Source of the DNA: Phoronis australis
Taxonomy: Eukaryota > Phoronida > Phoronidae
Reading direction: 5' to 3'
DNA length: 61,663 nt
NCBI GenBank assembly: GCA_002633005.1
Contig: NMRA01000074.1
Location: 748,971-810,633, forward strand
Shown here: positions 25,300 through 38,500 of the stretch, piece after piece
How positions within the stretch are numbered: the first letter of the stretch is position 1
Layout: each line of letters opens with the position of its first letter
Made by a program: the position numbers and the translations under genes
Notes under the pieces: model-generated
Told to the model about the DNA's origin: nothing
What the model saw: only the letters and a program-made list of their open reading frames with translations
Database searches by the model: none

Positions 25300-27400
25300 A
25301 TGGAGAAGTATTAAGGTAGGTGTATACACTGATCAAATCTCCAGGTTCCTAACTAAAATGAGTAAAAAGGGAGTTTTAACTAGTTAGACATGATTCTGAA
25401 AGTGACAATCGAAAAAAAAAATGTTTCTTTGTAGTTCGTTTTTTTTAAAAATCGTATTTTTTAATTTTCAACAAATCCAATTTTACCTCGAATTTTTTTT
25501 CAAAATGCACAGGGATCATCATCAACTATTTCCTTACGCAATATTCTACTTATCCATACCAAATATATGTACAAAATCATTATGATCTTGATTTTGTGGC
25601 ATTTTTTGTGTGTGAGTTGGGGCAAGCACGCCACTTTTTGTCATTTGGTCACTTTCCGTCTAATAACTAAAAATCTGGTCCATTTATCAAAAAACCCTGG
25701 CACGCGATTTTACTTCAGTCCAAGAGGATTTCAAATTTGCAACTTTCGTTAAAATTGACCCACGTGTTGTGGAAAAATAGGCCCGAGAATCGTGTCACTA
25801 TCCTGAAATCACGAGCCGAGAAAAACGGCTTTGAAGTTAAGCGGTCATCGATTGCCACTTGAGATCAAATTTCGTTCAGAATGCGTGGTCATTATGTTCC
25901 AATTTTTGTTGAAGTACTAGAAATAAAGCTGANGTTTGAATCTATGCACTAGAAAAATTTTTGTTATGTTGAACACTGGGTCATTTCTCTAATTCTTTGG
26001 GTTACGGCCAGTGGCACGTTAAAAAACCTCTGGGTTTGACAGCCTAGTTTCTCCACGGCGCGTTCCCAGCACAGAAGCACGGTTTATCTGCGAAGACTCT
26101 ACTCTGACGGCATGTAGTTGTCCATGTGTCGCGCGCGCGGCTTGTCTTCACAGCGCGTGTATGCACTCTCACCGAATCGTGCAACACCACCCACGTCGAC
26201 ACTCAGCGTCCTCTCGCAAGACAACTGACCTTATATTACCGACTTCTCTTATACATGCACAATTTCTGCACGGACTCCTCAAGCTGAGTGCAGTGATGGC
26301 TTCGGTAGGGCTTGGCGTACTCAACTTAATTTTTTTGCAGATAGACAAACAGGCTCAGGCTCGGAACAGTAGCTAGTTTACCATTTCATTACTAACTTTC
26401 ACTTGGTCAAAAATAGAATTGTTTTATTCTTGGTCTTGCTACAACACCAATATCTGCTGGTACATCACTCTCGATTGCCCGGTTACGCAATGCTTGTTGA
26501 CAGGGTTAGATTAGAGCTAGTGTCCTTGTATATATAAGCTCCGCCCCAGTTGTCAATCACTGAGCTGGTGAGCACTCAAGCCATATGACTTACTGAGGTT
26601 TGGTCAAATATAGCTAAAAAAACAACTTTGGATTTTCAGAATGATTTTATTTTTCTTCAGTATACTGTGCATCAAGAATTAAAGATTAGGATGATATGAA
26701 AATGTAAAAAACAGTCAAAATTAATTTTTTTTGTGTATCCACCTACCTTAAGAAATGTTTACAGTAATATTTAAAACATGGGCGACCCTTTAAGTCGAAA
26801 AACTGCTTTTCAAGTTGATTTGCCCTACTGGCATTGTCTAGTTTGTTACGTAGGTGCCGATAGTGTTCAGATTGGGAGCACAGATCTCATGACTATTTAC
26901 AAAACAGTTTCCTCCAGATTACTTTAATAATCAAAGCCTTGCAATTAAATTGCCATCGTGTTTTTCTTTATTTATAGTCTGCATTCTTTTCAAAACACAT
27001 GCATTTTTAGATATCAGTTTTTTGCTATTGCTTTTTATTTTTATCCATTTATAACTAAATTTTCACAGAAGAACAACAGATTTTCAAGCACTTGAGAACT
27101 ATGGTGTTTGTAAAAAAGATCGTTATTTTTCAGGCACTACGAAAGAGTCGTGAATTCTTGGACATCAAAATTATCAAGCAAACTTTCTTTTTTACAAGAC
27201 CAGCTTCAACCTTCATGATGTGTTAGTCGTCGAAGCAGCCGCCCTCAAAATAGTCGGAGCATATGTCGGCTTCTATAGATATGGCCGACTCGACAGTCAT
27301 TTTTCAGACGAGCAATGCACACGAAAACGTGCCGTTTTGCGCCCAGACGCTTGTTAGGTTTTGGGAATTTAAATGGGCTCAAGCCTTCCTCCTGCGTGGT
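25300..27400. other. No supported gene; short CpG-rich patch at 26050-26230
   Basis: The patch (GTCGCGCGCGCGGC) could be a promoter, and TATATATAAGC at about 26530 resembles a TATA box, but no credible first exon follows on either strand. Confidence 0.35.
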
Positions 27401-27671
27401 GTTAAAAGGCGAAGGCAACCTTTTTCATGTCAGTTTTAGCAAAAATAAGGTTCGTTGATTATCCCAGACATATTTTCCACTTAATTACAGCTTTTCGTAA
27501 CTTGATTAATTATTCTTTCTCTACTCCGGAAGTGAAGTTTTAGGAGGCAAGGATTTCTCGCCAATTTCTTTTCCCGTACTCTGACTATATGCGCGTTGAC
27601 GAGTCAGTCATAGATCTACCTGGGTTGTCACAAGTTCAGTCGTCTTTTGCTTTTGTTTACGAGTCAGTCAA

Positions 27672-27798
27672 CATGCCACACTGTTGCTGCCTACCGGGAT
27701 GTACTCATTATGGCTCAAAGCCTATAAGCAGCCCTGCTGCGATGTTGAGTAGTGGGAGTGAATACAGGCCCCGTTCAACACCCAGTGAAGAGGACTAG
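27672..27798 (+). pseudogene. THAP-like first exon in left arm of an inverted element
   Basis: ATG followed by PHCCCLPGCTHYGSK, the C-x2-4-C start of a THAP finger, then a short Ser/Pro-rich run to a stop at 27796. The mirrored arm at 28100-28200 carries nearly the same start on the minus strand. No remainder of the domain follows in frame, so it is either an exon with a missing partner or a relic. Confidence 0.42.
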
Positions 27799-27801
27799 CG
27801 T

Positions 27802-27950
27802 GCGTTCAGTAGACGCTAGGACCTACGCTAGGACCTAGCTGAAACGTAGTCAAAGTCACGTGTTCTCATTTAACATGCACGGCAATATCTCACGTAATCT
27901 CGCGAAGTCTTGCATTTTAGCGAGGTCCTAGCGTTACTGAAAGGGAGGCA
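27802..27950 (+). repeat. MITE family E (GCGTTCAGTAACGCTAGG ends), copy 1
   Basis: Inverted ends GCGTTCAGTAGACGCTAGG and CTAGCGTTACTGAAAG around a conserved core (CGTAATCTCGCGAAGTCTTG). About 150 bases, lying in the spacer of the THAP inverted element. Confidence 0.8.
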
Positions 27951-28099
27951 GTTCGTCGTTCAATGGACAGATCGGTGAGCCAAACTTTGATAAGTTTATT
28001 GTGATTTGTCTAAAGTATTGGAGCTATTTAGAAGGTGCCAGGTGTGTGGCGACGGTGTCACACGGCGGGGTGTAACCAGTTTCTGTGCTCAGGTCACTA

Positions 28100-28195
28100 T
28101 CAGTGGGACACTCGGGCAAGTGGGACAATTGTTCCTCTGTCTGTGAGAAGATAATGAGTACATCCCGGTACGCAGCAACAGTGTGGCATGTTGCC
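28100..28195 (-). pseudogene. THAP-like first exon in right arm of the inverted element
   Basis: Minus strand, MPHCCCVPGCTHYLLT followed by a stop after about 30 codons. Mirror image of the fragment at 27672. Same caveats. Confidence 0.42.
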
Positions 28196-29009
28196 TGACT
28201 CTAACAAAAGCACACGATGACCGCGAGATAGAACAATGTCTGACTCGGCAGCTCTCACAGTCAGACTATACGAAAAGAAATAGGCGGGAAATTCTTGCCT
28301 CACAAAACGTCACTTCTGGAGTAGAGAACGAATAATTAATTAAATTACGGAAAGCTGTAATCAAGGGGAAAATATGTCTGGGATAACCAGCGAACCTTAT
28401 TTTTGCTAAAAAAGACATGAAAAAAGGTTGCCTTCGCCTTAAAACAGTTTGCGCACACACACCGATGCACCATTGCTAAAACATGCCAAGATTGAACTGT
28501 CTGTGTTCGGCGTGTATTGTGTTATTATGGCGCTGAACTGCATTGTGGGATATGATTTAGTTTGTGTTCCCCGAACCTATGTCACGTTGTCAAAGGTCAA
28601 CATTTCGCGGATTTTTGTATTTTTGTTTTCTTTGAAGATTTACAAATTTGCATAATTAGACCTTGCAAATTACACTTTAATATCTACTAAAAAGTCGAGC
28701 CAATTTGAGAAAGCTAGGAAAGAAACGCTAATTGAAACAGCAATTTGACGTGAACAAACATGTAGAGGTGGCATTTTTGCTCCCACAACATTCCCGGTAC
28801 TTGCGATTCAAGCAGTTTGAGGACGTACTTTGTCTATGAATACATGTACATACGTGTACTACAGTGTGCGGGTTTCCTCTAGGATAGCTCAAGATATATT
28901 ATCTAAACACAAGCTCCGCAAATTATTCTTCACATTTTCCGTTCCAGTCGTATGGCAACACAAAATAATAGTCTGAGATTGTGTGGTCAAGTACCGGGTA
29001 TGTTAGAGT

Positions 29010-29118
29010 TTACGCAGACGCTTTTCCTGTCTGTGTACGCGCTTGATGGTGACTACATAGGTCATTGGAACCACTGTAAAGGTGACGTTTCAACTTATCC
29101 GAAAAAAGTCGACGAAAC
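29010..29118 (-). CDS. Candidate cytoplasmic-tail exon of the receptor
   Basis: After an AG at ACATGTAG the frame required by the transmembrane exon (phase 2) is open for 36 codons to a TAA. It begins GFRRLFSDKLKRHLYSG and is basic, as expected just inside the membrane, with no ITIM or other signalling motif visible. The acceptor has a poor pyrimidine tract, and an open run this long is not rare by chance, so this is only a candidate. Confidence 0.25.
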
Positions 29119-29445
29119 CTACATGTAGATAACTAACTTCGGACACTACGACCTCGAAAGAGTTTTCTTTCAATCCATTTGGACTTGCAAAAACCCATAG
29201 GGTAGCAGCAACGGCGTCATTTGTCAATTCACATCCTCACGGGTACACTAATGTCGGCCATGTTGAACTGAGTCGCATTTAGTCTGAGAACGTTTCCATC
29301 TGCTCAGGGTGTGAACGAAACAGGAAAGAATCTAAACCAAAACTAAGCTGAAGCTCAATGGAATTTGAAGGTGTAAGCTCTACGGAAACGCAGTAACAAA
29401 TAGCTGAAAACTTTCGGTTGGAGGAGATTCGATTAATTCACTTAC

Positions 29446-29590
29446 CCGCATACCACTCCTTTTTTCACGAGTACTACAATGATAACAGTTGTTATTATTG
29501 CTGCGCCAACAACTCCACACGTGACCGCCACGGGAATCACCCAGGCTTCGGTAGCACCGCTAGTTCCCGTTCCAGTACCAGATCCACCAC
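29446..29590 (-). CDS. Receptor exon: juxtamembrane Gly/Thr and transmembrane helix
   Basis: Acceptor ATTTTGTAG, donor GTAAGTG, enters phase 1, leaves phase 2. It opens with GGSGTGTGTSGATEAW, then a single hydrophobic helix of about 24 residues (from WVIPVAV through VVGAAIITTVIIVVLV) closed by the stop-transfer lysines KKG. This is the membrane anchor of a type I protein: everything upstream would be extracellular. Confidence 0.88.
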
Positions 29591-32500
29591 CTACAAAATG
29601 TGGGAGCTGCCGTGAGACAGTGTGGCAAGTGCAACACGTCAAGCAAAGTGCATCGTAATAATATGATGGCAGTAGAAATAGTTCCGATAGTGGCTGGGGC
29701 TTTGTTTGCTTCGGCCAAACATCTGTTCCATGAGCACGATAGTTATTGGTGAAAAGGATTTTGAAGAGCCACGACAGCAGCTCATGCTTGAAATTGAAAA
29801 CATTCAACATCAGCAAGTACACGATACATAATCCACTTTGCAATCTTTTAACCATTGTCGCTCTCATGAGCGCCGGGTTAACACCTTGACTTGTCACAGC
29901 CCTTCTTGCTCGTAAGTTTTGAGACCCCCCCACAGACGCAATAACCAAATAGGGACAAGGGAGGTGCAATAACAAATGTTTCCCGTTTCTGGCAGAGACA
30001 TCACTTGCAACCGAGACCACAACGCATTATTCAAGACTCGACTCGAAGAATCAAAAAGTTTACTCAAAGCGTCGCCCGTGATAGGTCGACTGGAGTACAA
30101 ACTGAGAATAATGTTCGGTGGAGGGGGGGGGGGGCTCTTACTTATTGATGAAGTACAGTTATGCCCAAGCACACGCATTTACCTCCACTCGTTGTTCCAG
30201 TATCTCCCCCCGTTGCTCCTGAAATTGCAAGCTCACTTTTTAGTTTAGTCTGTACATGTGTGGTGAAACTTGAGGACTAGCATGTATTTGGTGGTGGTTC
30301 CCAACTACGAGTTATGATTTACTATTACGATCCTGTTACCACAGACCCCTCATTGGCATTTGCTAGAAGTCACTGACAGGCAAAAAACCTATTTCACACG
30401 AGTTCTATTAACTAAGACACTGAAATTGTGCAAATTGAACATAACATATACAAATACAGAGACTGGTAGCATCACACAAAATAGAAACGTGTTCATCAAA
30501 CTGTGAACTAGAAAAACATGTGTTACCCTGCCTAATTTGAGAAGTACATCTTGTGACAACATTATGATGTAAAGTTGTCTGCACAATGTATTGTTGGAAA
30601 ATGACGTTTTCATTGCAGACAGTTAGGCAGACATATACACTTACGCGCAAACACACGCAGTACACGCACACTTTCAATTGCCAAGAAGGAATGACATTAA
30701 ATCTTCGCCGGTCTATGATCTGCTCGTACAGGGGCTCCGCTGCGTAGACTCAAAACTCTTGTGAAAGAGCAAGACAGATCAAGCTATTGTGACATTTCGC
30801 CACTATATTAAAATGACGTTTGTTACCACACAACATGGGCGGCGCAGCACTGAAAAAAGTGAGGGACTAACTTGAGCCCCCTCAGCCCTCCTGTGGTGCA
30901 CCGCCTATAGACCATGTGCGGCATAGCACTGAAAAAAGTGGGGGCCATAGCCCCCCAGCCCCCTATGGTGCGCCACCCATGCACAAGCCACGAGTAAAGC
31001 TTTACACGCGATCTTTTTCGCGGGAGTTGTATTTCGGCTTTCTGTTAAAAACACAATACCAACTTTGTGAGCACACTTGTGTTAGGAATACAACAATTAC
31101 ACATGGTGTTAGTAAAGGGCAACAACAAAGACCCATGTATATATACCTCCATTGGGGGGAGCAGAACTTTCACTTGTGGTTCCTGGAAATTGCACAAAAG
31201 TTGGCATTAAGTTCTCAGTCAATTAAACGGTTGTTTGGTGTTAGTCCAAACAAGCACGTCACTCATGGAAACTGTGTTGGAAATGGAGCACCCAGAATAG
31301 TTGCCACCGGGGGTGAAACATATCACTGCAATCCTCTCGATTGCATATCAACTTCTAGCCGTCTTTCAGGATCGAAATCCTTCTTTTTGCGTTTTTGCAT
31401 TTGTTTCCACCACTTGCAGGCGTTAGCAATATCGCGCTGCAACCACTTCCTCCCACATCCGCCACCTATTACGTGCAGGCCTCATGGCCTGTCACCTGTT
31501 TAGTGTTACCCCCTCTCGGCCGCCACCGGTTATGTGTCTCGTGGGTACCATACTCCCCTCTTTGGGTGCCGCAGAGGTCTACCACTCACGCCCCCAGCTA
31601 CGAAAAATAGAGCAGCACAGTTCCGTATCTAATTTAACAATCTTAAAGCGAGCGGACAATACGGTTTGGCCAAATGCAACAATGTTCTCCAATTCCAACC
31701 CGTTTTATACGGTTCCAACGCATTTCTTGGCTAGTAAAACGGTTAAAGTCGAACTACTTATCAGGAAACCTAAAATCGAAATAGGCTAGCTGTTACTCTC
31801 ATATAATCAGTCTATTTACGTTATCAGAAAGAACATCGAAACCATCAGCTACTCAAATCACAGGAAATGCTTACGTGTACAGGCGCCGACTGTTTCAAAA
31901 CTTCAGGGTTGGTAGACCCTAATCAACTCTGTACAGTTTTCTTCAGTCAGTGGCAGCTCCGATGTTTTTGTTGTTAACGGAAATAGAATCTTATCACGTT
32001 GAAGAGAACGATGTTTATATTTTAGCCAGGAAAAAAGGCAGATTGATATACGTGTCTCGCGGGTCCTACTTTATGTTAAAACACATATCTCTTAACTGAC
32101 TCAAAAGCAAGACCTATAGGCCGCCGATCAAAATTTCTTCACCTGTGACGTGATACAGCAATACTATGGAATGAACTCGCGAAGAAGTTCCACTTGATGT
32201 AAAAGAAACGTGCGCCAGGTTCCGACACCACCACACCGTATTGGGATTCGACTGGCGAAGTGACCAAACGTGTTTCACGCTTCAAGTGTACATGTACATG
32301 TACATGTACCTTCAATTGTCACTATGCGTGATTGGTCAATATTTGAGTAGAGTCTAGTGGGACTGTACGGCAGGTTAGATCGGTTCTAGACGAGAATTGC
32401 AAAGTTCTGACGAAGTAGAAACATTCATCGTAGTTATACATGCGTGTACCTGATGTGGAATTATTGAGCGATGTAACAACGCTTGTCATAGCACCAGCTG

Positions 32501-35500
32501 ATGTCGTCGTTGAAACGTATGAGGCGGACGAGTTAAAGTCTAAATCATACAAACACAAGAAAACTTATGTTAACAAATAGGCCAACTAACAAAACATATT
32601 GCTCACTTAAAAGCAACTTAAGACCTGAAGTACAACCACCCTTACGGTGGTTTCCATGGAACGCCTGCAATGGTCAATTCGTAGTTGCCTCATCAATGAA
32701 CCAATAGAAAGTTGAATGTAGATATCAAGAGAAAAACAATTGGAGGCTAGGATCAATACTGTCACTCTGAATTTTAACAAACGTTCCACAAATATGAGAC
32801 AAATTTATGACTACAAGACGAAAAAATGTGAGTAAGAAGTTCGTCCACGTTTGACAGAAAACTGTCGAAATCAAGGCAAAATTAATTAAAAAACGACTGC
32901 ATTTTTGGCTAGATAAGATTGCTGGTTTGATGAAGCGTTTTTAGCCTGAGAATAATTCAGTAGGACGTTTTACAATGCTCCTGTGGCGTAATCCCTCAAA
33001 ATAACGCCACAGTAAAACGCGATTTCGTAAGTGTTTCGCAAAGATTAGCTGTAATGGGTGAAAGCCGCAAGCGAAGAGTTAAAATTCTCAAAGCCTCCGA
33101 AAGTCAAACAAGGTACCTTGCCCCTAAGAGTGTTGACAATGGCGAACGTTCCACAAAACATGATATTGTGGTGAGTTCTGTTTTTGCATGTGCTACAAAA
33201 AATTAAAGCAAGACAATCGCACAGAACTGGAACTAAGTAGATGACAACTCAAATAGAAAACGGTGTAAGTGTTGTAATTCAAAGTCACACACAGAGCCAT
33301 TTAGGTCAAGGCAAAGTACAAAAAAATTGACGATCGTGCAAGCAAATAATTAACGTTCATTCGGTCCATTGCATTAACACAATTTATGTAGTTGGGTAAA
33401 AAACAAAGGGTCACACTCTGAAACAACGTTTCTCAAATATGACTTGTTGTCTACATTCAAGTACAGATGTCACCAGAGTCCTCCATTTGCAGGAGTTGGC
33501 GGTGCACAAAGTTTAGGCTAAAAATCTTCGCGCTGCAAAATGATACGTAACATGTCATGTGACCACATCAGTCCACGCCGGGTGTTACAACACAACAAGT
33601 AGTCCACAATCGCATGCGCAACTAATGCTATACATCGTCATACACTGTGTCAAAATCTATAATAAGGCCCTTACACTGGGCCTTTTTCATGAAAACCGAA
33701 AAGAGACTCAAAGTTTCTAAAGCTTCTATGTAAGTAATGTATGATAACATACTCCAATTCGCTATTATTCAAGGAGAACGCCACCCGATTTAATTAGTAT
33801 TTTTACGGTCTTAATTGGTCTATATCCACATCACCTCGTATACGGTCGATCTTATCTCGCCGAGAGGTGTCGCGTTATTCTGTGAGGAAGGTGAGAAACG
33901 ACGCAGCGACGTCAGTGGTTCTTTGGCAGACTGAGTGAAGCTATGGTGTGGTGTATCGTTCCCGCTTCAGCGAACTATGAAGTTGCGAGAAAAGCGGGTA
34001 TATCGTTTTTTATCGATTTTCAAGAGAGTCCATAATGCTTCGGACGTGGCTTGCGGTAGTGAAGAATGAAAAGTACGTCGTTAATACCAAGTATGAGACA
34101 GTGAAACTTCTCCATGTCTGTCCAGCAGTGGTCTGCATTTCATCGGATCGGTTGTTTTTGATTATGGAGAATTGTAGTCGGCCATGAAAACACAAGCAAA
34201 ATAATCACAATTTTTCTTTGGCTCGCTAGCATAGTCTTTTCGTGACTGAATTTCGTTTCCGACTTTGGCTGGTTTATATTCGTGATGTTTTCAGTCCGGC
34301 GCAATGGGCCTGATGGGGTTCTGAGTCACTGGCCGGGATAGCAAGCGTTTTGAGTGTTTAAAACTGAAACAAATCGCAAGTCTAAAATTGCAACACACAG
34401 CTATGTTCTCCTATCTGTATTTCACGAGCAAATAATTTGAATTTATCACCAAACAGACCCCAAACTCCCGCAACCGGGCTTGGTAAATTGGCCTACCGAA
34501 CTTTGTAGGCTACGGTACGTTCAAATACCTAAAAATCCGTAACAGCGAAATAACACATTTATTATTAACTCGATGTGTTTGTAAGGGTTTTACATCGAAT
34601 TTTGATGATTTATTGGTGCAAAACGATGAATTTAAGCCATAAGCTGACACCATTAAGCGTGTTGTGAACTGCTGAACAGACTGCATTCGAACCTGTGACG
34701 TCATTGGTTAATTTCAATACCTCCGTTTGCCGTCAGGTGTCACGTAAAAGAGCTGTACTTGCTGTTATCGAGTGGAACTACTCGACCTAATTTGATACAA
34801 CATATGACGGTTTTTGAGTGGCATTCTCCTTTTCGTAACCAAATTCCTTATTCACTGCGGTTAGCGATAACCTGAATAAATCTGATTTGACAAAACAACA
34901 ACAGTTATGTTCTCAAAGACATTAAACTTCGTTGAATTGAGAATGAAATATTTTGGGGTTTTAGTTATATGGACAGAGATTTCTCATAGAAACCTTGAGT
35001 CGCCTCTCAGGAAAGGGGAAAACGTTGCATACAAGTTTTAATATGAGAAACTGGAGCAGAGCACAACAGAATGCCCGAGTCCAGCTGCATGCGGTGAGTG
35101 AGATACAGCCGAGTTCACACGAGGGAAAAAACGAAACTTGTAGGTGTTATGTGTAAAGAATCGTTAAGTCTGAGTTGTACACGCGCACGTAAATTAATTT
35201 CGGAATGTCCTACATCTTGCTGGCGTATTTCGTAAGTAGTGGTGCTGGAGAACTTTGGGGCTTCCATGATGGAAATGACATACAATAGAAAAAGCTCAAG
35301 AGTATATTTTTACATAGATATAGGCAGTGAAGCCCAATGCACCTCCAGATGCTGTGTTGGGGTAATTTGGAAGACATCTAGCGCGATTCTATAGCCTTGA
35401 GACGATTGTAAAATATAGGTTAAAGTTGATAATCTGTAATTCAGAAATAAATATGTCCTTTGCATATGCTCATCAATACAACATGGCTGAGAAGAATTGT

Positions 35501-38500
35501 TAAGGTAATAATGTTAAAATTGTAATAGAAAGACTTCATTTGATAGACATTTGGAGATCCCAACCTGTAACCAACATTAGTTCCTTCTTAGACACTTTCA
35601 AACTAAGATGAAATATTATGATTGTAAGTGATTATTTTCGATAAATTAGGTGACTTCAACTCTCGTCATAGAGAAGCGAAATCAGATTTGTCTTATTAGA
35701 TATGGTGAATGTTAAGGATTACAGAATTGTTCTCACGAGATTCCGAGTATCTGCGCATGCTTTGGCAGCAGAAAAGGGGAGGGAAATGTTGGTGGTTAGG
35801 GAACAGAGATATTGTGAAGTGTGTCTCAGGGAAGAAATTGAAGATGAATATCATTTTCTTTGTGTATGTCAGGCATTGAAAGATTTGAGATTTCACATGT
35901 TGCCTCCAATCACTGAAAATCGTACTTTCGAACATATGCTAGCTCTTTTACAGATTAATGACAACGTGTTGCGTAACAATTTAGGAACATTTATTTTGGG
36001 TCTAGCTTTTACAATTAGGAAGAGACTATTGGAGGATTTGTGAACAAAATACCGTTTTTTGACTGTTACGTTTCCTGTATCGAAATCTTAATATCGCCGA
36101 TGTAGCCTATAGAACAAATGACGAATATTATTTTTGAAGAGTCCATACTGCTCAAAGCCGAGACGAACCCATCTTCGGTCAAGAAAACAGTCGTGCGTTC
36201 AGTAACGCTAGGCCCTACAATACTCTAGGACGTAGCGGAAATCTACCCAAAGTCACTTGTTCTCATTTAAAACAGACGGCAGTGTCTCGCGTAATCTCGC
36301 GAAGTCTTGCCTTTTAGTGACATCCTAGCGTTAATGAGCGGGAGGCAGGTTTTACGGCGGTTTTAGTTATAACAATTTGTATTTCATAGAAATATTTCAT
36401 GTATCAAAGAAAATTGAAAAACAACATTCAAATACCTTCCTCGGGTAACATTCATCACATTCAAATTAGCGAGGCATTGGCTGTGTAAGTGGTATGCGTA
36501 ACATTATCAGGGGGGTTAGTAAAGAAAACAGAATGGCACGGGCAAGCAAACTAACTACACATACATGCATACATCAGTATCTCTAGAAGGTCGATGGTGA
36601 TCAGCTACGTACTATACTACATTAGACATGCATTAGTAGAGGTTTTCAGGGTTACCTGATGTCCCCGTCACATTTAAAGTTGTATGGGGACTCGTCGCCG
36701 TTGATTCTGTTGTTACTGTCGAAACTGATAACGAACTGACACTTAGACGGCGCTTGTGATAAGACATAATACACTCAACAGAGGGTAGTATTGCATAACT
36801 GCGAGGTACCAACACGTCACAAGCCATCGGGGTTAAAAAGGCTGTAGCTGCATATTTAAACTAAAACACCCGGTAAGTTCATGGCCAAATAAGCATCGGT
36901 AGTTTGGATATCAAGAGATCTTTATTCACGAACACCTTTATACCTGCGCTGATGATCATTCAAACAGAGGCGCCAACCTTGAAGCAAGAACTCGTACAGC
37001 GTTCAACACCCAACATGTATGAATTGATCAGAATTGTTAGAGTGAGAATAAGCCTTTTCGATTGCAGTGATAACTGGGGACTTAGTCCTTAAACTAGGGG
37101 CGTTGCATGAAAGCATCCCTACTTATATTCAACAATATTGAGAGTTCAGTCCCAATTTGTATCAAAATCAAAAATTGACATAGTAATGAGACTCAAACAG
37201 CTTTGAATAGGGCAGTCGGGATTTTCAAAAACCCACAAATATGCAGAAGCTTTAGGGCACTTTGCTGTGTCCCTACTTGCATAGGCGGATTTTTGGCCCC
37301 CCCTCCCCTAGGCTGGTGCAAGGAAAAATAAACAGCAGCAACAGCGTGAAGAGGGCGGGGGGCAGAGCGCAGCGGAATCGTGTTCCTAATTTTTTAGTCC
37401 TCCGGTAGAATTTGGCAGTCCACTTCGTCAGCCCCCCAAGTTTTGGGCCGCCTCTGAATACAATCGCCCTTTGCCCAATTCTCCAAGGCAACATCTTGGC
37501 TCCCCCCTTATGGCATCCTAGATCCGCCACTGACTTGGGACTGTTCCATGCAACGAGGCACTAGACTATCACAAGATGCTGGAACAATCCCAACATACAC
37601 AGAACACAGATAGTCGAAATACAGAGAAGGTTTTACCTGAATTTGTGGCTGTTGCGGGATCTGACGAGGCCACTGAAAGAAATAATCCAGGAATTAGCTC
37701 ATCTTTTAAAACGTGTAATTGAAAAAACACAAGGTCGACTCTACCAGCATCAAAATTAAATCAACTGAATGAACATGTTTACAACAACCAACAAGTATTC
37801 TATTCTGTGATAAAATTCTGAGCGCAATCTGTACACGTGTGTGCTGAAACATCGATGGGAATCTCAGTGAGTGTGGCCACTGTAAGCGATTCTGTGTTGT
37901 GTTCTTACGTAAGACTTTCCTCCAAATTAGTACCCCAAATGAACGCAAAATCTTCTTGGAGTAGTCGACTATGAAAAACATTCTTAAAATCAGAATTTGT
38001 ACCAACTTGTCTAACTTCCTATTGATGTATCGGTGATAACTAGTTTCCGCTTCGGGGGGCCTTGTGGGACGATTTTCAAATAAAAGTTGCATATTGGAGC
38101 GATGATCATAAAAGTAATGTCATCCAAACATACCTTGGCCTGACGACACGGTTATACCTGCAGTTGACGTGGTAACAGCAGCACTCGATGTGGCAATAGC
38201 TGTAATATAAAGAAAGACAGCTGGACTGATTATTTGAATATTCCTGATAGCTCAGAGACCTCTCGTCTCCTTCGATGCGTTGATGTAAAATCAAAGTGGC
38301 GCGAACTTTGGTTACTGACTGGGAGCTTGCTTGTCTTTTGACGCTGTATATAATCTTCTTTCCATGTTAAAAGGACTTGAATGTAAATAGCCTCTTGTAT
38401 TCTTCTGTCTTGAGGTACATACTAAGTCCAGTACATAAATCTCATTCTCATTATAATATACAGAAAGTTTTTTGTAGCCGTAAATAGAAAAAACAACTTG

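Larger units (their letters stand above)
27402..28443. mobile_element. Inverted-arm element with mirrored THAP starts
   Basis: Two arms of roughly 260-320 bases are inverted copies: left AAGGCGAAGGCAACCTTTTT near 27405, right AAAAAGGTTGCCTTCGCCTT near 28420, and both include the CTACTCCRGAAGTGA segment and the THAP-like ATG. The spacer holds a family E MITE. Confidence 0.7.

Noticed and set aside
29442-30020. 192-residue minus-strand open frame
   Set aside because: Only its last 48 codons (the transmembrane exon) are coding; the rest is intron read-through before a clear TTTTGTAG acceptor.
30916-31503. 195-residue plus-strand open frame
   Set aside because: It overlaps a family D MITE and reads antisense through a stalk exon; no domain, leader or splice signal supports it.
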